A DNA stretch of 64,000 bases, from contig NZ_JACCCV010000002.1 in NCBI RefSeq assembly GCF_013410115.1, positions 1,178,001 through 1,242,000 of the forward strand. The letters are read 5' to 3'. The notes below the pieces were generated by a model. That model searched no databases, was not told the origin of the DNA, and was given only the letters and a program-made list of their open reading frames with translations. The stretch comes from Tunturiibacter gelidiferens. GTDB lineage: Bacteria > Acidobacteriota > Terriglobia > Terriglobales > Acidobacteriaceae. Positions 28,414 to 36,110 of this stretch are shown here, one piece after another; position 1 is the first letter of the stretch; every line of letters begins with the position of its first letter. Position numbers and translations under genes: made by a program.

Positions 28414-29658
28414 CTAATTCCCCACTCGCCAGGGCGAAGTAGTCTTCCACCCCCTCAACTCCTTCGTAGCCCACGCCGTCGACTTATCCCTATGGCACGA
28501 AGTACAAGGATTAGGAATCCCCGACAACTCCGTCTCCTTCGGCGTAATAAACCGGAACGTATGCGCACTCACAAAGTTGTCCTTGATCGTCTGCTCGATC
28601 TTCGGCATATGGCACGCCACACACTCACTCCCCTTGCTCCCCGCCGCATGATGCGTATGCTCACTGACCGTCCCCTTCAGCCCCGCAGGATTGTCCTTCG
28701 TGTGGCACGTCAGACAAACCGCATTCCCCCTCGCAATCAGGTCCGATTCGTTCTCATTACTGTGAACCTGATGGCAGTCAAAGCATCTGATCTGCCGGTG
28801 ATACATATTGCTCTGCACAAAATCATTCCCCTGCATCCTGTTCTTGTGCGCCGTCAGGTCCGCATACTGAAAAAAGTTCGTCACTCCCGGCTTCAACTCT
28901 TCCAGCGTCCAGAACTCCGCTAGCCGCTCCCCCGGCACAAAACCCACTGGCCAGTCGAAGTACTTCCCTTCGATCGGATTCCCCATCGGCCGTCCCTGGC
29001 TGTGGCACTGAATACAGGTATCGTTCCCCCGCACATAATCAAGCGTTCCCGGGTTCACAATGTTCTGTTTCGTCGGATGCGCTACATGCAGACTCCCCGG
29101 CCCATGGCACTTCTCGCAGCCCACATTCCACTCCGTCACCTGCTTCGTCTCCACGTTGTAGTTCACCGAGTGGCACCCATCGCACGTCGGCCCCGTAGGA
29201 CGATCGAAGTTACTCGGCCCGTAGAACGGAAGCCACCAGTCAGTCCCCGTCTCCGCGTGATACGGCAGCCATCTCCCCTTCTTCACATCCCACTGCGCCG
29301 GCTCCGGATAGTAGTCGTCCCCACGCTTGGTAAAAAACCTCTGCTTCCACCGGCTCCCATACACAAACGCAACATCATCAAGCCCAAACGTCACCAGCGG
29401 ATTCGGATGCGTAAAGTCCGCCAGCACCGCCTCGGGATGCGCCTTTGGATCACGCACCACATTCGCCATCCGCGTCTGCTTCCACCCCCTGTACGCCGCA
29501 GCATGACACGTCTTGCAACTCTCCGAGCCCACAAACTCCGCCTTCACCGTAGCCGCCCTCGCCCAGCCTGCAAGCAAACCCGTAAACACAAGCACGAAAA
29601 AAAACCGCCACCCGCCGGCCATCATCCTCTCCCCCCATCCATCCCCCTGCCCCATCAT
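28414..29658 (-). CDS. Exported octahaem c-type cytochrome
   Basis: A 414-residue periplasmic electron carrier or oxidoreductase. A signal peptide (WRFFFVLVFTGLLAGWARA) is followed by eight CXXCH haem-binding motifs in order: CKTCH, CDGCH, CEKCH, CIQCH, CFDCH, CLTCH, CVACH and CTSCH. All are canonical CXXCH, with no CXXCK of the nitrite-reductase type. The protein resembles the cytochrome c554/DmsE-like multihaem family. The ATG at 29658 follows CGGAG; a second ATG pair at 29625/29622 follows GGGGAGAGG and is also possible. Its upstream region carries a 20-bp minisatellite. The partner is unknown. Confidence 0.88.
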   Translation of the reverse strand: MMGQGDGWGERMMAGGWRFFFVLVFTGLLAGWARAATVKAEFVGSESCKTCHAAAYRGWKQTRMANVVRDPKAHPEAVLADFTHPNPLVTFGLDDVAFVYGSRWKQRFFTKRGDDYYPEPAQWDVKKGRWLPYHAETGTDWWLPFYGPSNFDRPTGPTCDGCHSVNYNVETKQVTEWNVGCEKCHGPGSLHVAHPTKQNIVNPGTLDYVRGNDTCIQCHSQGRPMGNPIEGKYFDWPVGFVPGERLAEFWTLEELKPGVTNFFQYADLTAHKNRMQGNDFVQSNMYHRQIRCFDCHQVHSNENESDLIARGNAVCLTCHTKDNPAGLKGTVSEHTHHAAGSKGSECVACHMPKIEQTIKDNFVSAHTFRFITPKETELSGIPNPCTSCHRDKSTAWATKELRGWKTTSPWRVGN

Positions 29659-29691
29659 GGTCTCCGACTATAAGCGAACGCCGTCACAAAA

Positions 29692-29788
29692 TTGTCAGCG
29701 CGTCCGGAGCGTTGTTAAGCGAGTCCAGAGCGTCGTCAGCCCATCCAGAGCGTCGTCAGCCCATCCAGAGCGTTGTCAGCCCATCCAG
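29692..29788. repeat. 20-bp tandem minisatellite
   Basis: Four to five head-to-tail units of 20 bp, consensus GTCGTCAGCCCATCCAGAGC. The two central copies are identical and the outer copies diverged (GTTGTTAAGCGAGTCCAGAG). It lies 34 bp upstream of the octahaem cytochrome start, where the promoter would be expected. Confidence 0.85.
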
Positions 29789-29855
29789 GCGCTAACCCTC
29801 CGCTCCCAGCCGAGCCTTCGATCGCCGCTTGCTCATCCTCCCTCCAAACGCAAAG

Positions 29856-29950
29856 CCCCGTCATCTCGACCGAAGCTGTTCACAGCCTCACGTGAACAGC
29901 GCAGTGGAGAGACCTCCGTATTTGCATTTGCATTTGCATTTGCATTTGCA
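29856..29950. repeat. GTCATCTCGACCG repeat followed by five TTTGCA hexamers
   Basis: GTCATCTCGACCGAAG is followed by a hairpin (GCTGTTCAC/GTGAACAGC), GCAGTGGAGAGAC and then five perfect TTTGCA units at 29921-29950. The first part matches the unit near 14530-14580. Confidence 0.75.
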
Positions 29951-29969
29951 CCTTGCCTTTGCCTCTAGG

Positions 29970-30035
29970 TACCCCAAGGCTTCAGCCTTGGGCCTCTCAA
30001 GACAAAAAGAAAAGGGGGCTTTAGCCCTTGGGGTA
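29970..30035. repeat. Nested palindromic repeat
   Basis: An inner hairpin CCCAAGGCT-TC-AGCCTTGGG (29973-29992) and a second hairpin GGGCT-TT-AGCCC (30016-30027) lie inside an outer pairing between TACCCCAAGGCT (29970-29981) and AGCCCTTGGGGTA (30023-30035). It is intergenic, in the 575-bp gap that otherwise holds only the two repeats described before it. Confidence 0.7.
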
Positions 30036-30233
30036 TGCCCTCCTCTCCGGCCTGTTCTAATGAGCCGTCAGATCCGCATACTGAAAAAGGAATTGTTAGC
30101 GCATCAGAGAGCCTCCCCCCAGCAGCACCACCCCAAATCACCACAATCTGCCACTAAAACACCAACGAAACACCACAACCACCACACCGTTCCCCCACGC
30201 CTCGAACCACCCCCGCTGCCTTACAATCCCACC

Positions 30234-30623
30234 ATGGCCCCTTCGCCCCAGCCCGCCGAGCAGGACCCCCGCGTCTACTTCGCAGCCGAGCGGACCTTCC
30301 TCGCGTGGATCCGGACCGGCCTCGGCCTCATGGGAATCGGCTTCGCCGTCAGCCGCTTCGGCCTCTTCCTCCGTCAGATCACCGCCGCCCAGTCCCACCT
30401 GCCTCCCCGCACCACGGGATTATCTCTCTGGTCAGGAGTCTTCCTAGTGGCCCTCGGTGTCATCGTCAACCTCAGCTCCGTCTACCGCCACTTCCAGCTG
30501 GTCCACGAACTAAGCTCCGGCACCTGGCGTCCCGGCCGCGTCTCTCGCGACGCCGTCCTTCTCGGCCTTATCCTGGCTGCCGTGGGAATAGCCATGGCCA
30601 TCTACTTGGTTCTCGTCCGTTAG
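30234..30623 (+). CDS. DUF202 (YidH-like) small membrane protein
   Basis: A 129-residue inner-membrane protein of the DUF202 family. The family signature AAERTFLAWIRTGLGLMGIGFAVSRFG is followed by two more hydrophobic segments (LSLWSGVFLVALGVIVNLSSVYR and AVLLGLILAAVGIAMAIYLVLV). The ATG at 30234 is where family similarity starts; the frame is open upstream only through repeat DNA. No function is known for the family. It stands alone after a repeat-rich gap. Confidence 0.88.
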   Translation: MAPSPQPAEQDPRVYFAAERTFLAWIRTGLGLMGIGFAVSRFGLFLRQITAAQSHLPPRTTGLSLWSGVFLVALGVIVNLSSVYRHFQLVHELSSGTWRPGRVSRDAVLLGLILAAVGIAMAIYLVLVR

Positions 30624-30829
30624 ACACCAAAAAAAATCAGGGGGACTTGACAAAACAACCACACAGAAGGCGACCACTCAAGCCAGGAACTTTCCCAATC
30701 CAAAGAGCATCGCGCAAGTCTCCTGCTTTCAATATTTTGCAAGCAAGCCCTTTAGATGGAATATTTTACAGCCACACACCTCCTCCAAATACAACGAAGT
30801 AAAAGACTTACGTCCAAAATACCCTGAGA

Positions 30830-30845
30830 GGGGGGAGGGGGAGGG
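30830..30845 (+). promoter_or_regulatory. G-rich leader before the DUF503 gene
   Basis: GGGGGGAGGGGGAGGG ends 10 nt before the ATG of the DUF503 gene. It gives an exceptionally strong anti-Shine-Dalgarno match and three closely spaced G-tracts. It is probably the ribosome site; G-quadruplex formation would need a fourth tract, which the six-G run could only just supply. Confidence 0.5.
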
Positions 30846-30855
30846 TAAAAACATC

Positions 30856-31152
30856 ATGCCCATAGCCAAACTCACCATCGAACTAGAAATCCCCCACGCC
30901 CAGTCCCTCAAAGACCGCCGCCAGGTCCTCCGCTCCATGAAAGATAAACTCCGCCACAGCTTCAACTTAGCCATAGCCGAGCTCGACGACGGCATGGTCT
31001 GGAACCGCGCCACCTTAGGTATCGCCGCCATCTCCTCCTCCACCAGCTACCTCACCGGCCAGCTCCACCAGATCGACCACGCCGTCCACCGCATCGCCGC
31101 CAATCTAAGCGCCGAAATCACCGACTCCTACGCCGAAATCCTGCCGGAATGA
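30856..31152 (+). CDS. DUF503 (YlxP-like) protein
   Basis: A 98-residue cytosolic protein of the DUF503/YlxP family (AKLTIELEIPHAQSLKDRRQVLRSMKDKLRHSFNLAIAEL, shown here in parts: SLKDRRQVLRSMKDKLR and FNLAIAELDD). In Firmicutes ylxP lies between infB and rbfA, and rbfA follows here too, 108 bp downstream. A ribosome-related role is supported by that context only. The start follows a purine-rich G-tract. Confidence 0.88.
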   Translation: MPIAKLTIELEIPHAQSLKDRRQVLRSMKDKLRHSFNLAIAELDDGMVWNRATLGIAAISSSTSYLTGQLHQIDHAVHRIAANLSAEITDSYAEILPE

Positions 31153-31204
31153 CCCGGAAAGTCGCCGCAATCCACAAGAAATCCGCCAGAATCGCCGCCA
31201 TGCG

Positions 31205-31250
31205 CTAGGTAGAAAGCCCCAACTTTGATATCCTCAACCGTTCTACCTAG
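31205..31250 (+). promoter_or_regulatory. 10-bp inverted repeat in the rbfA leader
   Basis: CTAGGTAGAA (31205-31214) and TTCTACCTAG (31241-31250) are perfect complements separated by 26 nt. The right arm ends 10 nt before the rbfA ATG, where no clear ribosome site is seen. An RNA hairpin here could control initiation, or the arms could bind a protein. Confidence 0.55.
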
Positions 31251-31260
31251 TCAAAATCTT

Positions 31261-31671
31261 ATGCCCGAGCAGCGCGCCAGAACCTACCACCGTAACCGAG
31301 TCGCCAACACCTTCTCCGAGGAGATTGGAGCCATGCTGGAAGGCGAGCTCTCCGATCCCCGCATCGCACCCAGCTACGTCACAGAGGTCGTCCTCGCTCC
31401 CGGCGGCAAATCCGCCCGCATCTTCGTAGCCGTCCACGGCAACGAGGAGGAAGAGGCCTCCACCCTGGAAGGCCTCACCACAGCCCGCGCCTACATTCGC
31501 TCCCAGCTCCGCGATCGCATGGGCGTTCGCCATGTGCCCGAGCTCACCTTCGCCATCGACCGCTCCGAGAAGATGACCGGACGCATGGACGAGCTTCTTG
31601 CCCGCACCCGAAAGCGCGAGCAGAGGCGCACCCCAGCCGAACCGACCCCAGGGGCCCCCGCCAAACCATGA
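31261..31671 (+). CDS. rbfA: Ribosome-binding factor A
   Basis: A 136-residue 30S maturation factor that binds the 16S rRNA during late assembly and cold adaptation. The KH-like fold is recognisable: RTYHRNRVANTFSEEIGAMLEGELSDPRI, then SARIFVAVHG and the C-terminal FAIDRSEKMTGRMDELL. The ATG at 31261 matches the family N-terminus. Its stop overlaps the next ATG by 4 nt (ATGA), so nrnA is translationally coupled. It is detached from nusA-infB, which lie 7 kb downstream. Confidence 0.93.
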   Translation: MPEQRARTYHRNRVANTFSEEIGAMLEGELSDPRIAPSYVTEVVLAPGGKSARIFVAVHGNEEEEASTLEGLTTARAYIRSQLRDRMGVRHVPELTFAIDRSEKMTGRMDELLARTRKREQRRTPAEPTPGAPAKP

Positions 31672-32666
31672 CTCCCCAAGCCCAGCTCCTCGAGGCGAAG
31701 CCTCACGCAGCGCAGATTGACGATCTACTGGCGGCCTTTCGGTCCTATCCCCGCTTCCTCCTGGCCTCGCACACTCGCCCCGACGGGGACGCCATCGGCT
31801 CGGTCCTCGCCCTCGCCGAAGTACTCGACCAACTCGGCTGCCAGGCCGACATCGTCTTCGCCGACCCCATCCCTTCCTCCTACAACACCCTTCCAAACAT
31901 CAGTCGGATCCACCACGTCCCGTCTGCGAACGACGTTGACCCCACGGGCACCACCCCCGCCATACTCCTCGAGTGCGACGGCATCGTCCGCACCGGCCTC
32001 CTCGGCCTGGAGGGCCGCACCCTTATCAACATCGACCACCATGCCAGCGGCCGTCACTTCGCCTCGGTCAACTGGATCGACGAACACGCCTGCGCCGTCG
32101 CCGCCATGGTCTACCACATCGCCAGCGCCGCAAACGTCGAGATCACGCCCTCCATGGCCACCTGCCTCTACGCCGGCATTCTCTCCGACACCGGCACCTT
32201 CACCTACTCCAGCACCACCGCCGACACCTTCGCGATGGTTCACCATCTCGCAGCCTGTGGCGCCAATCCCAGCCGGATAGCCCGCGACATTTACCTCTCC
32301 AATCCGGCCAGCAAGATCCGCCTGCTAGGCATCGCCCTCTCCAACCTCCAGTGCGACGACGATCTAGCCTGGACCTGGGTTACCAGCGAAGATATGGACC
32401 GCATCGGTGCCAACGCCGAGGACTGTGAGGGGGTCGTCAACTACCTCATCAGCATCGCCGGTGTCGAATCTGCCGTCTTCCTTCGCGAGGTCGCCAACGC
32501 CGACCAGTTTCGCCTCAGCATACGAAGCAAAGGCGAGACTGACGTCGCCCGGATCGCCGAACGCTTCGGCGGCGGCGGCCATCGCAACGCCAGCGGATGC
32601 ACCCTCGAGGGCCCCCTCCCGGTGGCCCTCGAGCGAATCCTCACCCAGCTGCGGACAGGACTCTGA
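31668..32666 (+). CDS. nrnA: DHH-family nanoRNase/pAp phosphatase
   Basis: A 332-residue manganese phosphoesterase that degrades 2-5-nt RNAs and dephosphorylates 3'-phosphoadenosine 5'-phosphate. The DHH domain has SHTRPDGDAIGS, LLECDG, NIDHHASG (the DHH motif) and GILSDTGTFTY; the C-terminal DHHA1 domain has RSKGETDVARIAERFGGGGH then RNASG. All metal ligands are visible. It overlaps rbfA by 4 nt, the order usual for rbfA-nrnA clusters. Confidence 0.93.
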   Translation: MTPQAQLLEAKPHAAQIDDLLAAFRSYPRFLLASHTRPDGDAIGSVLALAEVLDQLGCQADIVFADPIPSSYNTLPNISRIHHVPSANDVDPTGTTPAILLECDGIVRTGLLGLEGRTLINIDHHASGRHFASVNWIDEHACAVAAMVYHIASAANVEITPSMATCLYAGILSDTGTFTYSSTTADTFAMVHHLAACGANPSRIARDIYLSNPASKIRLLGIALSNLQCDDDLAWTWVTSEDMDRIGANAEDCEGVVNYLISIAGVESAVFLREVANADQFRLSIRSKGETDVARIAERFGGGGHRNASGCTLEGPLPVALERILTQLRTGL

Positions 32667-32693
32667 TAGCCTTGTCTCGCTTCTCTTAGGAAA

Positions 32694-34505
32694 ATGAACG
32701 ATATCCAACATCCCGCCGTCTCCGGCGCAAGGAATGGCAGCGCAACCATGAAGCGGCTGCAGCACTATCTGAAGCTGCCATCTATCACCACGATCCGCGA
32801 GTTTGTAATTCTCTTCGTCGTCACTGTTTTCCTTTTGCTCTACGGTCTTGTCCCGGTCTTCGGCGGCGACCAGCTTGGACTGGTAGGCGCAGACGAACCA
32901 CGATACGCCCAGATCGCCCGCGAGATGCTCACCGCGCACTCCATGGCCTGCCACGATGTCGACGCTAAGATGGTCCCGCGCAGCCTCCGCCCGGAAGACA
33001 TTCGCAACTCCTTTCACTGCATCGCAGGCGGCACCGTCACCCCCATCCTCTACGGCAAGCCCTGGCTGGAAAAGCCTGCCCTTTACTACTGGCGCGCCAT
33101 GAGCTTCTTCAAGGAGTTCGGAGTCTCCGACTGGACCGCCCGCCTCCCGTCCTCTTCTGCGACTCTGGCGCTCGTCGTCCTCGTCTTCCTCCACATGAGG
33201 CGCTTCCGGCCCGGAGGCCACCTCGACGCCGCACTCATCACCGCCTCCTGCGTCGCCATCGTCAGCTTCGCCCGCGGCGCCTCCACCGACATGCAGCTCG
33301 CGGCCCCTTTCTGCATCGGAATGCTCGGCTGGTACGCCTGGTACGAAACAGGCAAAAAATTCTGGCTCTTCGATCTCTACTTCTTCGGAGCAGCCGCGAC
33401 GCTGGCGAAAGGTCCTGTAGCCCCTTTTCTTGCACTATCCATCATCCTTCTCTTCGTTGGCCTCCGGCGCGAGTGGTCGGTTCTTCGCCGCACCATCTGG
33501 ATCCCCGGTGTTGTCCTTTATCTCGTCATGGTGTTGCCCTGGTACATCGCGGTTCAAAAGCGCAACCCGACCTTCTACCGCCTCTTCTTTCTCGAACACA
33601 ATCTCGAGCGCTTCGCCACCAACCGCTACCAGCACCATCAGCCCTTCTGGTACTATCTCGCCGTCCTCCTCATCGGCCTGATGCCCTGGACTGTCATGGC
33701 CATCCGTGCCTTAGTCGACTCCATCGAAGTCTCAATCGCCGAGTGGAAGGTCCGCCACAATCCACAGCGTTACCTCGGCCACACCCGCGCCGGCGACGCC
33801 TTCCCCGAGTTCCTGGTCTTATGGGCACTCTTCCCCATCGTCTTCTTCTCGTTCTCCGGCTCCAAACTCCCCGGCTATATTCTTCCCTCTATTCCTCCAT
33901 TGACCATCCTCACGGCCGACTATCTCAACCGTAGTCGCCGCCAAGGTCTGCCCCAATGGCTTGTCTGGGCTCACGCCGCCACCTGTGGTCTCCTCGTCTT
34001 CGTCCTCGCCCTCGCCCCCCAGCACATGAAGTACGAGACCCTCGTACCCTCCACGCAATGGCTGTTGATCGCCGGCGCCACCGCACTAGCATTTGGAGCC
34101 ATCGTCTTCCTCACCATCCGTCGCTGGGGCATCCCGCAGGTCTGCAATGTAACCCTGCTTCCAGTCCTCGCGACCCTCGTTTTTCTCCTCGGCTTCTACG
34201 GCAAAGAGCTCGACATGAACTACTCTGCCCGGCCGCTCGCCCGCGAGATCCAGCAACAGGCGCCCGACGTAAAACTGGTCGCCACCGATATCAAGCGCGA
34301 CATGGACTACGGCCTCGCCTTCTACCGCAACGAGCCTATGATCCACTACAGCACCGACGGCGTCCCCAGCGAGGAACACATCCTAGTCATCCGCGCCAGC
34401 GACGCCGCCGACCTCGACCGCTGGCTAGCCGGACGCGTCTACAAGCCCTTATTCCTCTACGAATCGCAAGGCATCGAGGTCTACCGCGTCTACGCTCGTC
34501 CCTAG
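32694..34505 (+). CDS. GT39-family glycosyltransferase (ArnT-like)
   Basis: A 603-residue polytopic inner-membrane enzyme of the PMT/ArnT type, using a polyprenyl-phosphate sugar donor. The first helix at residues 31-52 is followed by the acidic periplasmic loop VGADEPRYAQIAREML (the DE motif of GT-C enzymes), KPWLEKPALYYWR and GPVAPFLALSIILLF. The soluble C-terminal domain begins near residue 490. The start follows TAGGAAA and lies 28 bp after nrnA. The acceptor, lipid A or protein, is unknown. A four-hairpin repeat lies 8 bp past the stop. Confidence 0.88.
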   Translation: MNDIQHPAVSGARNGSATMKRLQHYLKLPSITTIREFVILFVVTVFLLLYGLVPVFGGDQLGLVGADEPRYAQIAREMLTAHSMACHDVDAKMVPRSLRPEDIRNSFHCIAGGTVTPILYGKPWLEKPALYYWRAMSFFKEFGVSDWTARLPSSSATLALVVLVFLHMRRFRPGGHLDAALITASCVAIVSFARGASTDMQLAAPFCIGMLGWYAWYETGKKFWLFDLYFFGAAATLAKGPVAPFLALSIILLFVGLRREWSVLRRTIWIPGVVLYLVMVLPWYIAVQKRNPTFYRLFFLEHNLERFATNRYQHHQPFWYYLAVLLIGLMPWTVMAIRALVDSIEVSIAEWKVRHNPQRYLGHTRAGDAFPEFLVLWALFPIVFFSFSGSKLPGYILPSIPPLTILTADYLNRSRRQGLPQWLVWAHAATCGLLVFVLALAPQHMKYETLVPSTQWLLIAGATALAFGAIVFLTIRRWGIPQVCNVTLLPVLATLVFLLGFYGKELDMNYSARPLAREIQQQAPDVKLVATDIKRDMDYGLAFYRNEPMIHYSTDGVPSEEHILVIRASDAADLDRWLAGRVYKPLFLYESQGIEVYRVYARP

Positions 34506-34512
34506 ACCTTGG

Positions 34513-34611
34513 TCCCGACCAAAGGGAGGACCAAAGCACTTGGCGCAGGCAAGACCGGTACACAAGTCACGAAGTGACCGCCTCCCGCGCAGGGAGCCCG
34601 TCCGGCAGGAC
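34513..34611. repeat. Four-hairpin dispersed element, copy B
   Basis: Downstream of the GT39 gene. The first hairpin is TCCC-GACCAAA-GGGA (34513-34527); the last three (GTCAC-GAA-GTGAC, CTCCC-GCGCA-GGGAG, GTCC-GGCA-GGAC) are identical to those of copy A over 46 nt ending at 34611. Confidence 0.8.
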
Positions 34612-34685
34612 ATTGGGGTGCCCCACCTAACACTCACCCATCCCTCCAAAATTCCTATAAGCTCGACGAAAGACCTCCCACAGGT

Positions 34686-35675
34686 ATGGCCGTCGCGACC
34701 CAACTCGAGATACTGGACCTTCGCCACTTTTCGGCGCGCCAGCTCCGTCCCCTGCTCGAAACCGAGTCGCGCGTCTGGGAGCACCGCCTTCGCTGGAACT
34801 ATCAAAGCTCCACCGAACTTCTCCTTCAATACCTCGACTCCCGCATCCTGCCCGGCTTTGTTGCGCTGGACCGGGGACGAATCTGCGGCTTCACCTTCTG
34901 CGTCTACGAAGGCCAGAAGGCAGTTGTCGGTGACGCCTTCGCCATCGCCAACGACACGGCGCAGATGCTTCAGACTACACAGACCCTGCTCCACCAGCTG
35001 CTGCAGCTACTGCAAAACTCTCCCGGCATTCAACGGATCGAGTCCCAGCTCCTGCTATACGACGCCGGCTCTATCAACGAGGCCTTCCTGGCGGCCGGCT
35101 TCACTATGTATCCCCGCCTCTTCATGGAGTGTGATCTCAGCGCCTCGGGAGACGCCCCCCACGACTCACCCGAACTGAATCTTCCCGCGAATGTAGAGCT
35201 GCTGCGCTGGTCCACCGATCACTATCAGGCCGCCGCCGAACTGATCCACGAGTGCTATCTGGGCCACATCGACGCCCGCATCAACGATCAGTACTGCTCC
35301 CTCCACGGCTCACTTCGCTTCCTCCACAACATCGTCCGCTTCCCCGGCTGCGGCGTCTTTGAGCCCAACGCCTCCTGGGTGCTTCGCGACCGCCACACCA
35401 GCGCCATCGTCGGAATGTTGTTATGTTCGCGCGTAGCCAGCGACGTGGCCCACATCACCCAGCTCTGCATCGCACCCACCTGGCGAGGCCAAGGCCTTGG
35501 ACGAGCCCTCCTCGACCATTGCACCCACCATCTAACCCACGCCGGCTTCGCAGCCATCACTCTGACAGTCACCGAAGCCAACCAGCAGGCCGTCAAGCTT
35601 TATGAGAACCACAGCTTCTTCACACGCCATCGTTTCGACGCCATGGTTCTCGACAAGACGAATCAGACATCCTGA
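34686..35675 (+). CDS. GNAT-family N-acetyltransferase, two-domain
   Basis: A 329-residue cytosolic acetyl-CoA-dependent transferase. The C-terminal GNAT domain (about 165-325) has the acetyl-CoA loop LCIAPTWRGQGLGRALLDHC and the closing VTEANQQAVKLYENHSF. The N-terminal half looks like a degenerate second GNAT fold (FVALDRGRICGFTFCVYEG), as in mycothiol-synthase-like proteins. The substrate is unknown. The gene is flanked on both sides by copies of the four-hairpin repeat. Confidence 0.88.
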   Translation: MAVATQLEILDLRHFSARQLRPLLETESRVWEHRLRWNYQSSTELLLQYLDSRILPGFVALDRGRICGFTFCVYEGQKAVVGDAFAIANDTAQMLQTTQTLLHQLLQLLQNSPGIQRIESQLLLYDAGSINEAFLAAGFTMYPRLFMECDLSASGDAPHDSPELNLPANVELLRWSTDHYQAAAELIHECYLGHIDARINDQYCSLHGSLRFLHNIVRFPGCGVFEPNASWVLRDRHTSAIVGMLLCSRVASDVAHITQLCIAPTWRGQGLGRALLDHCTHHLTHAGFAAITLTVTEANQQAVKLYENHSFFTRHRFDAMVLDKTNQTS

Positions 35676-35692
35676 AGCGCACAGAGTCTTAT

Positions 35693-35792
35693 TCCCGACC
35701 AGCGGGAGGACAAGCGATGACTATCCCACCGAAACAAGGTACACACGTCACGAAGTGACCGCGCCACGCGCAGTGGGCCCGTCCGGCAGGAC
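35693..35792. repeat. Four-hairpin dispersed element, copy C with compensatory stem changes
   Basis: Downstream of the GNAT gene. Hairpins: TCCC-GACCAGC-GGGA (35693-35707), GTCAC-GAA-GTGAC (35747-35759), a third stem CCAC-GCGCA-GTGG (35764-35776) in place of CTCCC/GGGAG, and GTCC-GGCA-GGAC (35781-35792). Two base pairs of the third stem are changed on both sides relative to copies A and B, which preserves pairing. Confidence 0.8.
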
Positions 35793-35803
35793 CCTCACCA
35801 AGA

Positions 35804-36073
35804 TCAAACAGCAAACCGTTCCGCCGCGCGAGCCTTCTTCTTGGCGGCCTCTTCGTCTCGATCCTTAGGCGGCGCATTGGTCTCGAGTGAGGCCAAAAGG
35901 CGGCCAGAGATCAGCGATATCTCATCCACCGCAGACTCAAACGCAACTTCATTCGCCTTCGATGGCTTGGTGAAACCACTAATCTTCCTGACAAACTGAA
36001 GCGACGCATCTCGAATCTCTGCGTCCGTGACGGGAGGATCGAAGTTAAACAGTGTTTTGATATTCCTGCACAT
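35804..36073 (-). CDS. DUF2277 family protein
   Basis: An 89-residue protein matching the DUF2277 family (MCRNIKTLFNFDPPVTDAEI, then ASLQFVRKISGFTKPSKANE and FESAVDEIS). It is small, helical and cytosolic, with a Lys/Ala/Arg-rich tail. The family has no known function. It lies 38 bp after guaB on the same strand and may be its last operon gene. Confidence 0.88.
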   Translation of the reverse strand: MCRNIKTLFNFDPPVTDAEIRDASLQFVRKISGFTKPSKANEVAFESAVDEISLISGRLLASLETNAPPKDRDEEAAKKKARAAERFAV

Positions 36074-36110
36074 TGCTTCACCTCAACGCATAGGAACTAA
36101 CGACCGAATC

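Noticed and set aside
29921..29950. Possible CRISPR-like or tandem array at the TTTGCA hexamers
   Set aside because: The units are 6 bp with no spacers, so it is a simple tandem repeat; no CRISPR array was found in the window.
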